Position numbers and translations under genes: made by a program. This document shows, piece by piece, positions 31,196 to 40,278 of a stretch of 42,825 nucleotides of DNA (positions are counted from its first letter, which is position 1; each line of letters begins with the position of its first letter). The notes beneath the pieces are model-generated. The model did no database searches. It saw only the letters and a program-made list of their open reading frames with translations, and was not told where the DNA came from. Origin of the DNA: Nitrospirota bacterium (GTDB taxonomy: Bacteria; Nitrospirota; Thermodesulfovibrionia; Thermodesulfovibrionales; JdFR-88); the NCBI GenBank assembly GCA_021812785.1, contig JAKAMR010000009.1, forward strand, positions 1 through 42,825. Reading direction: 5' to 3'.

Positions 31196-32569
31196 ATGGG
31201 TACTAAAGCACCGGCCAATATCTTCAGGGAATACGATATCAGAGGCGTATGGGGGCAGGACTTGACCGCATATGGTGTTTTCTCGATCGGCAGGGCCTTT
31301 GCCTATTTTTTAAAGAGCCACCTGGGAGGGAACAAAAAACTTCGCGTAACAATAGGCAGGGACGTGAGGCTGAGTTCGCCGGATATTTTTGAGATACTGG
31401 CCGAAGCCTTCACGAAAAGCGGACTGGACGTGGTAGACATCGGGGTTTGCCCTACCCCTCTTCAATATTTTTCTTTGTTCACACTGCCCGTTGACGGTGG
31501 CGTAATGATAACCGCCAGCCATAACCCGGCGGAATTCAACGGGATGAAACTATCCATGCGCACAGAAACGCTTTATGGCGGCAATATCCAGAAAATCAGG
31601 CAATATATGGAAGAAGGGAAGTTCACCAATGGCAGCGGTTCGGTAAGCTCCCATGAGATAATACCTGATTATATGCGTTACATCAGGGAGCGCTTCGGTG
31701 CGCTTGAAGGACTGGACGTAGTGCTTGACGGCGGAAACGGCGTAGCCGGACTGGTTGCCCCGGAGCTTGTAAAAAGTTTCGGAGCTAACGTGACCAATCT
31801 CTTTATGGAACCCGACGGCAGGTTCCCAAACCATCATCCAGACCCGGTAGTGGTGAAAAATATAACGGACCTTATCGGAACAGTGCATAAAAAAAAGGCG
31901 CACCTTGGGGTTGGATATGATGGAGACGGGGACCGGCTGGGCGTGGTAGATGAGGACGGCGAGATGATATGGGGAGACAAGCTTCTCATTATTTTTTCCC
32001 GGGACCTTCTCCGAGACCATCCCGGAGCGCAAGTGATAGGGGAAGTAAAGTGTTCCCAGACCCTTTATGATGACATCGCCAGGCATGGCGGCAAACCCCT
32101 GATGTGGAAGACAGGGCATTCTCTTATCAAGAGCAAAATGAGGGAGACCGGCGCGCTTATTTCAGGCGAGATGAGCGGGCATATCTTTTTTGCGGACAGA
32201 TATTTCGGGTACGATGACGCCATTTATGCCAGCCTCAGGCTGATGGAGATATTAAAAAAGAACGGCCCGCCCTACTCCGTAAAAAAACTGCTTGCCGGTG
32301 TGCCTGAGACTATTGCAACCCCTGAAATAAGGGTGGAATGCCCGGACGATAAGAAATTTGATGTAGTAACCAATATAAAAAAAGGACTCGCTAAAGAGCA
32401 CCAGATAATAGACATAGACGGAGTGAGGGTGCAATACCCCGGTGGGTGGGGACTGGTCAGGGCTTCCAACACTCAACCGGCCCTGGTGCTCAGGTTTGAG
32501 GCCGTGGACGAAGGAACCCTTAAGGAAATACAAAATGACATCGAAAAACGCCTGTTTAAACTGATCTAA
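31196..32569 (+). CDS. Phosphomannomutase/phosphoglucomutase (AlgC type)
   Basis: It interconverts the 6- and 1-phosphates of mannose or glucose. The 457-residue protein shows FREYDIRGVWG, the phosphoserine loop MITASHNPAEFNG (about residues 105-117), the metal loop DGDGDRLG, the sugar loop GEMSGH, and the phosphate-binding RASNTQPAL. The match is to the bifunctional AlgC-like group rather than to GlmM. With gmd and fcl in the same region it probably supplies mannose-1-phosphate for GDP-mannose. gmhA follows by 18 bp, so the two form an operon. Confidence 0.94.
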   Translation: MGTKAPANIFREYDIRGVWGQDLTAYGVFSIGRAFAYFLKSHLGGNKKLRVTIGRDVRLSSPDIFEILAEAFTKSGLDVVDIGVCPTPLQYFSLFTLPVDGGVMITASHNPAEFNGMKLSMRTETLYGGNIQKIRQYMEEGKFTNGSGSVSSHEIIPDYMRYIRERFGALEGLDVVLDGGNGVAGLVAPELVKSFGANVTNLFMEPDGRFPNHHPDPVVVKNITDLIGTVHKKKAHLGVGYDGDGDRLGVVDEDGEMIWGDKLLIIFSRDLLRDHPGAQVIGEVKCSQTLYDDIARHGGKPLMWKTGHSLIKSKMRETGALISGEMSGHIFFADRYFGYDDAIYASLRLMEILKKNGPPYSVKKLLAGVPETIATPEIRVECPDDKKFDVVTNIKKGLAKEHQIIDIDGVRVQYPGGWGLVRASNTQPALVLRFEAVDEGTLKEIQNDIEKRLFKLI

Positions 32570-32587
32570 AACAGAAAGGCATCAAAT

Positions 32588-33169
32588 ATGAACAAGACTA
32601 TAACAAAGGCCATTTCAAGCGCCCTTGAGGTCAAAAAGGGGATCTTGCAGGATGATAAATTGCTGCAAAAGATAGGCTCCGTTGCCACGGATATCATCAC
32701 CGCTTTTAAAAACGATAAAAAGGTGCTTTTTTGCGGCAACGGCGGCAGCGCCGCCGACGCCCAGCACCTGGCCTCGGAACTTTCCGGCCGGTTTTATTAC
32801 GACCGGCAGCCGTTGGATGCAGAGGCTCTGCATGTAAATACCTCATATATAACCGCAGTGGCCAACGACTATTCGTATGATGATATCTACTCCCGCCTCA
32901 TAACGGCAAAAGGCAGAAAAGGTGATGTCCTGATCGGACTGTCCACATCTGGCAACTCTAAAAACGTGATCAACGCCTTCAGGGCCGCAGTCAGGATCGG
33001 GATGATAACGGTGGGCATGACCGGCGATAGCGGAGGCGGGATGAAACTGATTTGCCGCCATCTCATCAATGTCCCGTCGACTGACACCCCTCGCATTCAG
33101 GAGGCGCACATCATGATCGGCCATATTATCTGTGAACTGGTGGAAGCGGAGCTGTTTCCAAGGCAATAA
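32588..33169 (+). CDS. gmhA: Sedoheptulose-7-phosphate isomerase (phosphoheptose isomerase)
   Basis: GmhA turns sedoheptulose-7-phosphate into D-glycero-D-manno-heptose-7-phosphate, the first step toward the heptose of LPS or S-layer glycans. The 193-residue SIS-domain protein shows LFCGNGGSAADAQHLASEL (about residues 47-65), ANDYSYDDIYSR, GLSTSGNSKNVI and TPRIQEAHIMIGHIICELVE with the metal/catalytic residues. The other heptose genes (gmhB, hldE) are not in this window. A GGGGCTGC/GCAGCCCC hairpin (33186-33214) follows the stop. Confidence 0.95.
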   Translation: MNKTITKAISSALEVKKGILQDDKLLQKIGSVATDIITAFKNDKKVLFCGNGGSAADAQHLASELSGRFYYDRQPLDAEALHVNTSYITAVANDYSYDDIYSRLITAKGRKGDVLIGLSTSGNSKNVINAFRAAVRIGMITVGMTGDSGGGMKLICRHLINVPSTDTPRIQEAHIMIGHIICELVEAELFPRQ

Positions 33170-33185
33170 AACGCGGGGAGTTTGG

Positions 33186-33214
33186 GGGGCTGCCGTACTT
33201 CTTTAAGCAGCCCC
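33186..33214. other. GC-rich hairpin after gmhA
   Basis: GGGGCTGC (33186-33193) and GCAGCCCC (33207-33214) pair perfectly around a 13-nt loop. No T-run follows. It may stabilise the mRNA end or act as a factor-dependent stop. Confidence 0.45.
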
Positions 33215-33272
33215 ATAAGAGCAGGTCCTCAAAAGTCCCATCGGGCTGCCTCATCCAGAAAAGAGCAATGTC

Positions 33273-33326
33273 AAATATGTGTGCAGTCAGTAGAAACAAT
33301 TGTTAACAGTTAGTAAACAGTTAGTA
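33273..33326. repeat. Three short direct repeats upstream of the lipoprotein promoter
   Basis: CAGTYAGTAR-AAC occurs three times just upstream of a strong promoter: once near 33285 (with a C and an extra A) and twice as the perfect tandem AACAGTTAGTA at 33305-33315 and 33316-33326. A 9 bp inverted pair ATGTCAAAT (near 33269) and ATTTGACAT (33332-33340) encloses them. This looks like an activator or repressor binding region. Confidence 0.6.
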
Positions 33327-33333
33327 GAACAAT

Positions 33334-33362
33334 TTGACATAGCGGATAAATAGTGATATAAA
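33334..33362 (+). promoter_or_regulatory. Strong sigma-70-type promoter of the beta-helix lipoprotein gene
   Basis: A perfect TTGACA (33334-33339), an ideal 17 bp spacer and TATAAA (33357-33362). Transcription would start near 33370 and leave a leader of about 265 nt before the gene. Within that leader a TTTCCG/CGGAAA stem can form, but I recognise no riboswitch class. Confidence 0.7.
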
Positions 33363-33635
33363 AAACTAGTACGGCATTTTTCCTTTCACTCCAAAGAAAC
33401 ATACCCACAGTTAAAAAAGAGGCCCTGGGCAATTTCCGTAGCCATTGCGGAAAAGCCGGTGGAAGAACATGCGGGCGATTATGGGCAGGCAGCATTTTCC
33501 CGGCGTAAGATGGCAAAAGGGCGGACCGCTTTTCATGAGCGTGGTCTTTCAGATTTCAATCAAAGACGCTTCTTCGCATATACACAAATAAAGCACTAAG
33601 CAGGTCCATGAATCCTCTTAAGGAGGTAGTTTTAT

Positions 33636-35093
33636 ATGTTACACTACCCTGAGCGGCACATACGGAGGAAACACAACATAAGGATTTTAGTAGCTTTATT
33701 CATTTTTTTATACAGTTCCCTCTTGGCCCTGACAGGTTGCGGGGGAGCCGCCACCGGAAGCAGCGCCAATGCAGGCAGCGGCGTTTATGCTGGTTCTTCC
33801 GGCGCGAGCAATACGGTGGCAATGAACGATCCTTCCGGCATAAACGATCCTTCCAGCATAAATAACGCCGTGGCAGCGGCGGCTCAGACGAATGGGACGG
33901 TCACAATATCAAGCGCGATGACGCTTGGCGCCAGTCTGACCATCCCATCGAATGTCGCTGTAGTCTTCGAAAAAGGAGGTTCAATTGTAAAGGCATCCAA
34001 TTACACGTTAAAAATAGACGGACCTTTTTCGGCTGGATTATACCAGGTATTCAGCGGTTTCAACCCCGGAGACGTGACCTTTGGTCCTGGAAGCGTTGAA
34101 CAGGTCCTTCCGCAGTGGTGGGGGGCCGACCCTACCGGTGTTAATGACAGTGCGGCAGCAATCAACGCAGCCATAGATAGTCTTATTACATATCAGTATA
34201 ATATCATAAACGGTCAATACGTCCCTGGCGGCAGCGGGATCGTTTATATCCCCACGGGCAAATATAAAATTTTGTCCTCAATCACTGGTGTTTATGGTGT
34301 AAATCTGATGGGAGCCGGAATGGAAGCTTTCAATAATGCAGGTACGATTATTAAACCGGTTGGCGGGATTACGGCGCTGGATTTCTCCAAACAAATTGGA
34401 GGGTTTACAGTAGAGGACATGACGATAGACGGAGGCGCAATTCAATCCGGCAGCACAGGCGTATTAGTAGGAGGAAGTGGCAATAACTTCTCAGCGAAAA
34501 TCAGCTTTAACAATGTCAGTTTTTCTAATTTAGATTACGCGGTAAATCTCCAATCCTGCTGGTGGATAAATTTCAACAACTGTAACGTGAAATTTAATAA
34601 TATAGGAGTTTACAGCAATCTCACATCTGGTGGATATATACAAAACATAAGTTTCATGAATACTAGGATCGCTCAAAATACCAATTATGGGGTATATCTG
34701 CCGGGCGGTCAAAATGGGATAAATCAATTCGATTTTGAAAATTGCGTAGTCGAGCTAAACGGCATAACGGAAATGAATATAAAGGATGTCGGGCTGCTGA
34801 ACATCACTTCCAGTTGGTTCGAACGCTCGACCGCATCAACCGCCATTCAAATATCAAATTCCGGTCCCGGGGTTTTCGTCGGCAATATGTTTAATGGTCC
34901 TTATGTCAACGCAATTACCGACGGAGGCAAGGGAAATGCACGATATATCAGCATTGAAAACAACAAGTTCGCAAGCGGCATAACGAATGCCGTGGCCTTC
35001 TCCGCATCCTGTGATCATGTGACCCTCAGCGGAAATTATTATGGAGGGGCAAATACCATCTTACAGGGGCCATACAGCAGCATCCAGCCGTAA
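33636..35093 (+). CDS. Secreted lipoprotein with a right-handed beta-helix (pectate-lyase-3 type)
   Basis: A 485-residue protein with a basic N-terminus, a hydrophobic stretch (ILVALFIFLYSSLLAL) and a lipobox LTGC at about residues 32-35, so it is probably anchored to a membrane by a lipid. A Gly/Ser/Asn-rich linker follows. The WWGADPTGVNDSAAAINAAI segment (about 166-185) is the typical start of pectate-lyase-3 beta-helix domains. After it come repeated N/G/V/I-rich rungs to the end. Such folds bind or cut polysaccharides; the activity is not known here. AAGGAGG lies 13 nt before the ATG. Its stop abuts that of fcl. Confidence 0.88.
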   Translation: MLHYPERHIRRKHNIRILVALFIFLYSSLLALTGCGGAATGSSANAGSGVYAGSSGASNTVAMNDPSGINDPSSINNAVAAAAQTNGTVTISSAMTLGASLTIPSNVAVVFEKGGSIVKASNYTLKIDGPFSAGLYQVFSGFNPGDVTFGPGSVEQVLPQWWGADPTGVNDSAAAINAAIDSLITYQYNIINGQYVPGGSGIVYIPTGKYKILSSITGVYGVNLMGAGMEAFNNAGTIIKPVGGITALDFSKQIGGFTVEDMTIDGGAIQSGSTGVLVGGSGNNFSAKISFNNVSFSNLDYAVNLQSCWWINFNNCNVKFNNIGVYSNLTSGGYIQNISFMNTRIAQNTNYGVYLPGGQNGINQFDFENCVVELNGITEMNIKDVGLLNITSSWFERSTASTAIQISNSGPGVFVGNMFNGPYVNAITDGGKGNARYISIENNKFASGITNAVAFSASCDHVTLSGNYYGGANTILQGPYSSIQP

Positions 35094-36173
35094 TCAGATA
35101 TGGCTTATATACCATTCATAGGTCCTTTGAATTCCAACAGTTAACTGCGTTTTTGCCTCCCAGCCCAGGCGTTTGGCCCTGCCAACGTCCAGCAATTTAC
35201 GGGGCGTCCCGTCCGGCTTGGAGCTGTCGAACACGTTTCTCCCCTGAAAGCCAATGATGTTTGAAATGGCCCCCGCAAGCTCTTTTATGGTAATGTCTCT
35301 GCCGGTCCCAACATTTATGAATTCACCAGCCTCCGCAAAATCGCAATTCTCCATGAAATAGATGCAGGCATCGGCCAGGTCATCCGCATACAAAAACTCC
35401 CTGGAAGGACTGCCGCTACCCCAGATATTGACAGACACATCTGATAACGGGAGGTCCGAACCTGCGAGGTTCACCCCGAATTTTGAAAGGGCACTGATAA
35501 TTTCATCCTTCCCCATCAGGGAAGCATCTTTTTCATTCAGCGGATATCTTTGAAAATCCTTCCGGATGGAATCGAAATCGCCGGACTGAAGACATTTGCC
35601 CAGGAACGTTTTTCTAAGGAGGGCAGGCAGAACGTGGGAGGTCTCCAGGTTGAAATTGTCGTTTGGACCGTACATATTGGTAGGCATCAGTGATATGAAA
35701 TTCGTGCCATACTGTTCATTGTAATATCTGCAGAGCTTTATCGCCGCTATCTTGGCGATGGCGTACGGCTCGTTCGTAGGCTCCAGGGACCCGGTTAAAA
35801 GAAATTCCTCTTTCATGGGCTGCGGGGCGAATTTGGGATATATGCAGGAGGAGCCCAGGTTTAAAAGCTTCCTCACTCCCGCTTTGTAAGCGGCATTGAT
35901 CATGTTGGCCGCGATGGCTATATTGTTAAATATGAATTCGGCCTTATAGGTATCGTTTGCAAGTATCCCGCCCACTTTGGCCGCGGCCAGGAACACATAT
36001 TCAGGCCTCTGCTCCATGAAGAAGTCCATGACCGCCTGCTGATTGGTCAAATCCAATTCCCCGTGGGTTCTCGTAATGACATTGGCGTACCCGGATTTCT
36101 CTAACGCCCTCATTATTGCGGAGCCCACCATGCCTCTGTGGCCCGCCACGAATATTTTTGCGTTTTTTTCCAT
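35094..36173 (-). CDS. fcl: GDP-L-fucose synthase
   Basis: It converts GDP-4-keto-6-deoxymannose to GDP-L-fucose by epimerisation and reduction. The short-chain dehydrogenase fold shows VAGHRGMVGSAI (NADP binding, about residues 9-20), LAAAKVGGI, LGSSCIYPK and the catalytic Tyr-Lys of NEPYAIAKIAAI. Its 359 residues exceed the about 320 of the E. coli enzyme because of an extra block of some 45 residues between PALLRKTFL and the conserved WGSGSPSREFL. Gmd lies directly upstream (10 bp). The TGA at 35094 touches the stop of the convergent lipoprotein gene with no base between. Confidence 0.95.
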   Translation of the reverse strand: MEKNAKIFVAGHRGMVGSAIMRALEKSGYANVITRTHGELDLTNQQAVMDFFMEQRPEYVFLAAAKVGGILANDTYKAEFIFNNIAIAANMINAAYKAGVRKLLNLGSSCIYPKFAPQPMKEEFLLTGSLEPTNEPYAIAKIAAIKLCRYYNEQYGTNFISLMPTNMYGPNDNFNLETSHVLPALLRKTFLGKCLQSGDFDSIRKDFQRYPLNEKDASLMGKDEIISALSKFGVNLAGSDLPLSDVSVNIWGSGSPSREFLYADDLADACIYFMENCDFAEAGEFINVGTGRDITIKELAGAISNIIGFQGRNVFDSSKPDGTPRKLLDVGRAKRLGWEAKTQLTVGIQRTYEWYISHI

Positions 36174-36183
36174 TTTTTTGATC

Positions 36184-37299
36184 CTATTCCAGGCGCTGCA
36201 ATATCTTGTGCCCGCCGTCCTTAAGATATTTATCTTTCGCCATCAGAGCCAGATCGCTCCGCATCATGTCTTTTATAAGCAGCGGCAAATCATAACTGGG
36301 CCGCCATCCAAGTTTTGTCCTGGCCTTGGCGGAGTCCCCAAGCAGCAATTCCACCTCCGTGGGCCTGAAATATCTTTTATCTACCGCGATCACCGTTTTC
36401 CCAATCTCCACCTGGAACTCGGGGTCGTTACAGGCCGTCACAATGCCCTTTTCGCCAATTCCACTGCCGGTAAACTCTATTTCAATACCGGCCTCACCAA
36501 AGGCCATACGCGCAAATTCACGCACTTCGGTGGTAATACCCGTGGCTATGACAAAATCATCAGGGGTATCCTGCTGAAGCATGAGCCACATCGCCTCAAC
36601 AAAATCGGTCGCATGCCCCCAGTCGCGCTTCGCGGAAAGGTTGCCGAGATAGAGCATGTCCTGGAGCCCCAGGGCTATCTTTGCCACCGCGCGCGTTATC
36701 TTCCTTGTCACGAAGGTCTCACCGCGCCGCGGGCTTTCGTGATTAAAAAGAATGCCGTTGCACGCGAACATATTGTATGCCTCGCGATAGTTTACGGTTA
36801 TCCAGTATCCGTAAAGTTTGGCGACAGCATACGGGCTTCTCGGATAAAATGGGGTAGACTCGTTTTGCGGCGTGGCACGCACCAGCCCGTAAAGCTCGCT
36901 TGTGGAAGCCTGATAAAACCTGGTCTTTCGCTCAAGCCCGAGTATCCTTATCGCCTCAAGAATTCTCAGTGTGCCTAAGCCGTCGGCGTTCGCCGTGTAT
37001 TCGGGGGTCTCGAAACTGACGTGCACATGGCTCATTGCGGCAAGATTGTATATTTCATCAGGCTGCACCTGCTGGATGATGCGGATGATATTCGTGCTGT
37101 CAGTAAGGTCTCCGTGGTGGAGGAATAACTTCCTGTTCTCATCATGGGGTCCCTGGTAAAGGTGGTCTATCCTATCGGTATTAAACAGGGAGCTCCTGCG
37201 CTTTATTCCATGCACTTCATAATCCTTATTCAACAGCAACTCGGCCAGATACGCCCCGTCCTGGCCCGTGATCCCGGTGATCAATGCTCTTTTATTCAC
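36184..37299 (-). CDS. gmd: GDP-mannose 4,6-dehydratase
   Basis: Gmd makes GDP-4-keto-6-deoxy-D-mannose, the precursor of GDP-L-fucose and related sugars. The 371-residue SDR protein shows [39 protein letters not shown] with the catalytic Thr/Ser-Glu, [14 protein letters not shown] with Tyr-x-x-x-Lys, and [17 protein letters not shown]. It is located directly before fcl, so the pair makes GDP-L-fucose from GDP-mannose. The mutase gene at 31196 may supply the precursor. Confidence 0.97.
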   Translation of the reverse strand: MNKRALITGITGQDGAYLAELLLNKDYEVHGIKRRSSLFNTDRIDHLYQGPHDENRKLFLHHGDLTDSTNIIRIIQQVQPDEIYNLAAMSHVHVSFETPEYTANADGLGTLRILEAIRILGLERKTRFYQASTSELYGLVRATPQNESTPFYPRSPYAVAKLYGYWITVNYREAYNMFACNGILFNHESPRRGETFVTRKITRAVAKIALGLQDMLYLGNLSAKRDWGHATDFVEAMWLMLQQDTPDDFVIATGITTEVREFARMAFGEAGIEIEFTGSGIGEKGIVTACNDPEFQVEIGKTVIAVDKRYFRPTEVELLLGDSAKARTKLGWRPSYDLPLLIKDMMRSDLALMAKDKYLKDGGHKILQRLE

Positions 37300-37348
37300 G
37301 TTTATCCTCTTTAATTTTTTTATAAGAACCCCGACATCGCTGCATCTA

Positions 37349-38140
37349 TTATAACAGGTACATTCGCCTGCCTATTACTTTCAGCATAAAAACCGGGCTT
37401 GAGACCAGGTAGCGTCTCCAAAGGCGGCGAGGCTCCCTCAAGAGCCGCAGCAGCCATTCCAGCCCCAGTCGCTGAAAAAAGGGGTTGGCTCTTTGCACAT
37501 TGCCGGTATAGAAATCAAAAACAGCCCCAATCGCGCCAACGAATTTCACATTGAGACGATGCTTATTTAGAAATATCCATTTTTCCTGTTTGGGCGCGGT
37601 CATGCCGACCCAGAGCACATCAGGTTTTGCCCTGTTTATTGCCTCGGCCATAAGCCGGTTGTCATCATCGCTGAATTCAGGCTTGTATGGAGGGGAATAG
37701 ACGCCGGCCACCCTGATATTGGGGAAATCCACGGCCATCTTCTCCCCGATTATCTCCAGATTCCGCTCTGTAGACCCGAGGAAATAATATGAATACCCGC
37801 CCTTTTCATTCAAAACCCCGCTTAGTTCCCTAAAAATATCGCTGCCCGTGATCCGGTTGTGGACCGCGCCCCCGAAAATCCTGGATGCGATAACGAGACC
37901 TACTCCATCCGGAGTGACAAAATCCGCATTCTTAATTGCGGCTTCAAAAACAGGATCTTTCATCGCGACCTCCAGGGAGTGAGGATTCGCAAAAACGGCG
38001 TATTTCATTTTTTGATTCATGTCTATTATCGAAACAATCTCATTAATGAGTTCCCGCTGCGTCTTAGTCGTGATCGGATATCCCAATATCATCTCACTGT
38101 TTTCACGCTTCATGCTGTTTTCGTTTTTACCGGCGATCAT
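37349..38140 (-). CDS. WecG/TagA/CpsF-family glycosyltransferase
   Basis: A 263-residue GT26-type enzyme that adds a sugar to a lipid-linked intermediate. Signatures are [13 protein letters not shown], the [15 protein letters not shown] motif with its conserved Asp, [24 protein letters not shown], and [18 protein letters not shown]...[15 protein letters not shown]. The ATG at 38140 follows the preceding gene's stop almost directly. The enzyme typically acts early on ManNAc-type linkages, but its donor is not shown. It belongs to the minus-strand glycan run. Confidence 0.94.
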   Translation of the reverse strand: MIAGKNENSMKRENSEMILGYPITTKTQRELINEIVSIIDMNQKMKYAVFANPHSLEVAMKDPVFEAAIKNADFVTPDGVGLVIASRIFGGAVHNRITGSDIFRELSGVLNEKGGYSYYFLGSTERNLEIIGEKMAVDFPNIRVAGVYSPPYKPEFSDDDNRLMAEAINRAKPDVLWVGMTAPKQEKWIFLNKHRLNVKFVGAIGAVFDFYTGNVQRANPFFQRLGLEWLLRLLREPRRLWRRYLVSSPVFMLKVIGRRMYLL

Positions 38141-38141
38141 C

Positions 38142-39344
38142 TTATGAGGATCCCGAACATTTCTTCATGAAACCGTTGGCTGTTTCTTCCACTATTTCAC
38201 AAAAAAGACGCGCAAACTGCTCTCGCCTCAAGGCAGTCTTTTTTAACGCCGTATCCTCCAAGTCAAATCGGGGCCCTGGTTCCCATTCGCACCATGCCAG
38301 CTTGAGGGCATCAGCAATTTCAAAAGGATCGTGCGGATCAAAATAGCTGCATACATCAGGTGACTGTTCGCGATGGACCCGCAAATCCGACAGGAGCATG
38401 GGGATGCCAAGCGATTTTGCCTCTTCGACGGTAGTGCTCCAGCCCTCGAAAAAGGACGGGTTGATAACTGCAACCGAGGCGCGCATCAAAGGCAATATAT
38501 CAGCGCGGGGTATCATACCCAGGATACGGAACTGTTCCGATAACCCGTAACGTTCGGCAGATAAAACAACGAGCCCCGGATGATCGGGGTTGCGGTGATC
38601 GCGGGGATTTCCGGAAACCCCAACAGTGATCTTGTCCTCCCCTCGTTTCTTTAATATCCTGAGCGCCTCTATAATTCCCAAATGGTTTTTATGCTTCCAG
38701 AACTGATTTGGCAGAAAAAAATACTTTTTGGGAAGATTATATTTCCTGCGCACCGCATCGGGATTTTCCCCGAGAGCATGGGAATCGATCCTAACCACAA
38801 ACGGCAGTACCGCTATTTTCCCCTTGGACGAGGGGTAAAACTCCTCACAATCATGGCGCGCATCTTCGCTGCTAACAAGGATTCTGGTTGCAGATTTGAT
38901 GAGCGCACGAAAAAGCAAATCTCTTTTCCAGGAGCGAATTTTGCCGAACATCTGGGGCAAATTCCGATGCTGGAAATCTGGAAGCCATACGAGGGTCGGC
39001 AAACCAAAACGGAACCCATACCATGCGTTTAGCTGGAAAACGACATCCACCCCTGCCTTTTGGAAAGTCTTTTCAGCCGCTGTATCCCTTTGAAAGATGA
39101 TACTATTTATTATCCTTTTCCTGAATGCAAAACTCCCACGATTCCAAAGCCCCGATTGAACGGATGCTATGGAAAGATAAGTGCTCATTTCCCCGGATAT
39201 TTCATTTTCGTCACCAAGGCCGGAGAAAAGGACGGGCTCCAGCCGGTTGGCGGGTAAATACCGAATAGCGGATAATAAATTAATAAGGTATTGTGTTCCA
39301 CCCGTCCACCCTTTTCCGCCAAATACAGGAATGGCTACTCTCAT
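38142..39344 (-). CDS. GT4-type glycosyltransferase
   Basis: A 400-residue GT-B enzyme. It begins MRVAIPVFGGKGWTGGTQYL (glycine-rich acceptor loop). The C-terminal domain shows FFLPNQFWKHKNHLGIIEAL, FRILGMIPRADILPLMRAS and NPSFFEGWSTTVEEAKSLG, the donor-binding E-x7-E region of family GT4. The donor and linkage are not predictable. It is one base from the WecG-like gene and 19 bp from the epimerase gene, so it is part of the same operon. Confidence 0.92.
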   Translation of the reverse strand: MRVAIPVFGGKGWTGGTQYLINLLSAIRYLPANRLEPVLFSGLGDENEISGEMSTYLSIASVQSGLWNRGSFAFRKRIINSIIFQRDTAAEKTFQKAGVDVVFQLNAWYGFRFGLPTLVWLPDFQHRNLPQMFGKIRSWKRDLLFRALIKSATRILVSSEDARHDCEEFYPSSKGKIAVLPFVVRIDSHALGENPDAVRRKYNLPKKYFFLPNQFWKHKNHLGIIEALRILKKRGEDKITVGVSGNPRDHRNPDHPGLVVLSAERYGLSEQFRILGMIPRADILPLMRASVAVINPSFFEGWSTTVEEAKSLGIPMLLSDLRVHREQSPDVCSYFDPHDPFEIADALKLAWCEWEPGPRFDLEDTALKKTALRREQFARLFCEIVEETANGFMKKCSGSS

Positions 39345-39363
39345 AATTGTTTATTCTTTCTGT

Positions 39364-40278
39364 TTATGATTGAAACCATTCGATATATTCTTTGATTCCC
39401 TTTCTCCACTCAGTTTTCGGAGCTAATCCGATAGACCTTCCCAATGTAGTATCAGCAACCAGAAACATGGGATCCCCTGACCTCGGAGCGCCATCGAATT
39501 CGACTTTCGTCCCATTCCCCCATATTTCGCAGACATACCGGGCTATTTGCCCCACATCGACAGCCAAACCACAGCCTCCATTCACGACAAGAAATTTCCT
39601 GTTTTCAAGTCTCGATACCCCGATAAGATAAGCCGCTGCATCATGCACACTCAGCCAGTCCCGTCTTTCGCTTCCAGAACCGGAAAGTGTTACGGTCTCA
39701 GAGCCGTTTTTAAGGCGCGTGCACAAATCCCATAGAAGCTGCTTACGCAATCCCGCTCCGTAAACGGAAAACAGACGAACGACGGCGGTATGCATACCGA
39801 AGTTTCTTGAATACGACTCAAACAGGAGTTCCGCTATTCGTTTATTGTAGCCGTAGGGAGAGAACGGCTTGCAGGGGACGTCCTCTTTGATGGGCGCGAA
39901 GTGTCCATCGCCGTAAACGGCAGCGCTGGAAGACAAAACCAGTCGCGCCTGAGGCGCGCGCTTGCGAGCCCATTCGAGCAACCGGCTTGTCGAGACCGCC
40001 GAACGCTGAAAATCCTCCTCCGGAGTTTGCAGCGACAGGCCAACTGAACTGCCCCCCGCCAGATGAAAGATGGCATCCGGCGTGTCCGAAATACTAAGCA
40101 GCCGTTCAAGATTCGACTGAGATATCTCACCGTTCTGCCAGACTGAAACCCCCCATTCACCGGCATCGGGCCATGCGCCGTGTCCCAGGCCGCAGACCTT
40201 AACGCCCTTATCGGCCAACTGCCGTGCCAGGTGCCGACCTATGAAACCGTGGGCCCCTGTAATCAATGCGGTCTTCAA
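39364..40278 (-). CDS. NAD-dependent epimerase/dehydratase
   Basis: A 304-residue extended SDR enzyme acting on a nucleotide sugar. It shows ALITGAHGFIGRHLARQL (NAD binding, residues 4-21), IFHLAGGSS, LVLSSSAAVYG with the catalytic Ser, and PFSPYGYNKRIAELL with Tyr-x-x-x-Lys. The product sugar is not clear; a 4-epimerase or a 4-reductase both fit. Its start overlaps the end of the methyltransferase gene by four bases. Confidence 0.9.
   Translation of the reverse strand: MKTALITGAHGFIGRHLARQLADKGVKVCGLGHGAWPDAGEWGVSVWQNGEISQSNLERLLSISDTPDAIFHLAGGSSVGLSLQTPEEDFQRSAVSTSRLLEWARKRAPQARLVLSSSAAVYGDGHFAPIKEDVPCKPFSPYGYNKRIAELLFESYSRNFGMHTAVVRLFSVYGAGLRKQLLWDLCTRLKNGSETVTLSGSGSERRDWLSVHDAAAYLIGVSRLENRKFLVVNGGCGLAVDVGQIARYVCEIWGNGTKVEFDGAPRSGDPMFLVADTTLGRSIGLAPKTEWRKGIKEYIEWFQS

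Noticed and set aside
33370..33635. Riboswitch in the lipoprotein leader
   Set aside because: I compared it by eye with the c-di-GMP motif and found neither the conserved core nor the two-stem layout. It is only a long leader with short stems.
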